Assembly (NCBI GenBank): GCA_018648445.1
Contig: JABGRG010000038.1
Span: forward strand, 1-36,226
Length of the DNA stretch: 36,226 nucleotides
From: Rhodospirillales bacterium
GTDB taxonomy: Bacteria > Pseudomonadota > Alphaproteobacteria > Rhodospirillales_A > JACZKS01
Direction: 5' to 3'
The notes beneath the pieces are model-generated. The model searched no databases. It was not told where the DNA came from and was given only the letters and a program-made list of their open reading frames with translations. Of this stretch, positions 35,454-36,226 are shown one piece after another. The first letter of the stretch is position 1; each line of letters opens with the position of its first letter. Made by a program: the position numbers and the translations under genes.

Positions 35454-35650
35454 GGGTCGTCAAACGGCTATTGCGAGCCGACGTGATTTCCCGATTTTAC
35501 GATGTCAAAGAACATTTGCGCGGGTTGCTAAAGCGTGGCTCGGGTTCGAAAATGACGATTTTCCGGCCACCGGGATTTCCGCCAAAATCAATTTAACCAA
35601 TTGAAACCACGCAACAATTCACCCATTCCCGGTCGCCACTCCCGTCGTTT

Positions 35651-35680
35651 TGTCGTCATTCCTCGTCATTAATCGTCATT
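35651..35680. repeat. Three octamer direct repeats with an exact 10-bp period
   Basis: TCGTCATT occurs at 35653-35660, 35663-35670 and 35673-35680, each followed or preceded by two variable bases. A looser copy, CCCGTCGTTT, fills 35641-35650. A 10-bp period places all copies on one face of the DNA helix, as for cooperative protein binding sites. Confidence 0.8.
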
Positions 35681-35860
35681 TTGCCAATTTTCCCTTTGTT
35701 TTCAGCGCGATTTCAAATCACGAAAACCAAACTTGCCTGTTTGCTCAATCGGAATTTTACCCTAAGACACGCAAAAAGTCAAGAACAATACAGCAACATT
35801 CATGTCCCCGTGGCCCCCGCGCTTATGCCGGGATGGACCCGCCAGAAGACAATAGGGAAA

Positions 35861-35920
35861 TGAAACTGTCCCGGGTTTCCATAAACTGTCCTGGGTATCC
35901 GTAATTCTGTCACGGTAACC
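35861..35920. repeat. Tandem ~20-bp repeats, possible insertion-sequence end
   Basis: TGAAACTGTCCCGGGTTTCC (35861-35880) and ATAAACTGTCCTGGGTATCC (35881-35900) match at 16 of 20 positions. A third, weaker copy (AATTCTGTCACGGTAACC) ends at 35920. Repeated AAACTGTCC units of this type are found at the ends of IS21-like elements. No transposase remains in the window, so this would be one end of an element or a relic. Confidence 0.5.
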
Positions 35921-36054
35921 GGGTTGACAGCCTGTCTGCCGTTTCCCAAACTGCGCTTCGCTAGGTAGAAAGGTAGGCACTTGATTCGATAAATTTGTCG
36001 ACATTATGTGATTGCCAGAAATCTTTGTCTCATGAAATTCAAAAGAGAAGACCA

Positions 36055-36226
36055 ATGGATAGAGTCGATTACCAGTCCCTAGTTGTGCAGGATTTTGTTA
36101 ATCTCCAGAGAAACAATGAACTTGATCTATCTCCCTGGTATCAAAGACGATCAGTATGGAATCTCGCGCAGAGCTGGATTCAAATTTCAAGTGCAACACC
36201 CAATGATTTGACGAAGGCTTCCAATG
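36055..36226 (+). CDS. Probable DUF262 (GmrSD-type N-terminal) protein, partial
   Basis: The first 57 codons of a gene that runs off the right edge. AGAGAAG lies 5 bases before the ATG. The stretch DFVNLQRNNELDLSPWYQRR followed by SVWNLAQSW resembles the start of DUF262 domains, where a short strand leads into the (Y)QRxxVW motif. DUF262 proteins include the GmrS half of type IV restriction enzymes and many defence-island nucleases with a ParB-like fold. The sequence after Trp is less typical, so a frameshift or variant cannot be excluded. Codon use is AT-richer than in the rest of the window, suggesting transfer. The call rests on a short segment. Confidence 0.5.
   Translation, partial: MDRVDYQSLVVQDFVNLQRNNELDLSPWYQRRSVWNLAQSWIQISSATPNDLTKASN

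Larger units (their letters stand above)
35454..36054. other. 600-base non-coding, lower-GC region after mtnA
   Basis: No convincing gene is found here: the open frames are short, have no family resemblance and lack ribosome sites. GC visibly falls compared with the preceding 35 kb. The stretch holds the phased repeat at 35651-35680, the 20-bp repeats at 35861-35920 and the upstream region of the last gene. No clear rho-independent terminator for mtnA is seen. It looks like the junction between core genome and an island. Confidence 0.6.

Noticed and set aside
35541..35552. GGTTCGAAAA, resembling a tRNA T-loop
   Set aside because: The flanking bases do not form a T-stem, and no acceptor or anticodon arm can be built around it.
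35815..35832. CCCG...CGGG element resembling extragenic palindromes
   Set aside because: Only four base pairs form; too weak to call a REP-type element.
35762..36055. 97-codon minus-strand open frame in the right-hand gap
   Set aside because: No ribosome site or family resemblance, and it runs through the tandem repeats.

Overview
The window is 36.2 kb of dense, GC-rich bacterial chromosome. The gene content and the protein style fit an alphaproteobacterium, probably a Rhodospirillales-type organism. The pointers are a full glycogen set (GlgA, GlgB, GlgC, GlgP, GlgX, MalQ), an FCD-type GntR regulator, an NCS1 transporter, MtnA and a rubrerythrin. No rRNA, tRNA, CRISPR array or intact transposase gene is visible. 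The lineage is inferred from style and content, not from a marker gene.

Left third (1-9002). A CoA-transferase that runs off the left edge is divergent from a GntR/FCD regulator. The regulator heads a tight operon with an acyl-CoA dehydrogenase, a short-chain dehydrogenase and a MaoC-type hydratase. After a 90-base gap comes a KDPG/KHG-type aldolase fused to a glyoxalase-like (VOC) domain, then a strong terminator. A uronate-dehydrogenase-like protein, a rubrerythrin and a membrane histidine kinase with three PAS domains follow. The first genes look like a catabolic pathway acting on a CoA-linked acid, with no thiolase in view.

Middle (9039-16895). On the minus strand are an exported GH114/TM1410-like protein and an LhgO-like FAD oxidoreductase. 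Between the oxidoreductase and an NCS1 transporter lies a perfect 23-bp hairpin. The transporter is followed by a terminator, overlapping palindromes, a 2-hydroxyacid dehydrogenase and an SDR that has lost its catalytic residues. Three small metal/sulfur-type proteins (YkgJ-like, YchJ-like, rhodanese) come next, then a hairpin-rich convergent gap.

Glycogen region (16895-32863). An EamA transporter is divergent from a type I phosphomannose isomerase. Next come glgC (minus) divergent from glgA-glgP (plus), and on the minus strand glgB-glgX-malQ. Together these cover ADP-glucose formation, chain elongation, branching, phosphorolysis, debranching and maltodextrin recycling. A HAD phosphatase and an unrecognised exported Pro-rich/Cys-rich protein sit between the two blocks. 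Phosphoglucomutase is not in the window.

Right end (33019-36226). An omega-amino acid:pyruvate aminotransferase and mtnA form a two-gene operon. After mtnA there are 600 bases without a recognisable gene and with visibly lower GC. This stretch holds a 10-bp-phased triple repeat and a set of 20-bp repeats that look like an insertion-sequence end. The window closes on the first 57 codons of a probable DUF262 protein, a family common in defence islands, so it probably stops at the edge of a genomic island.
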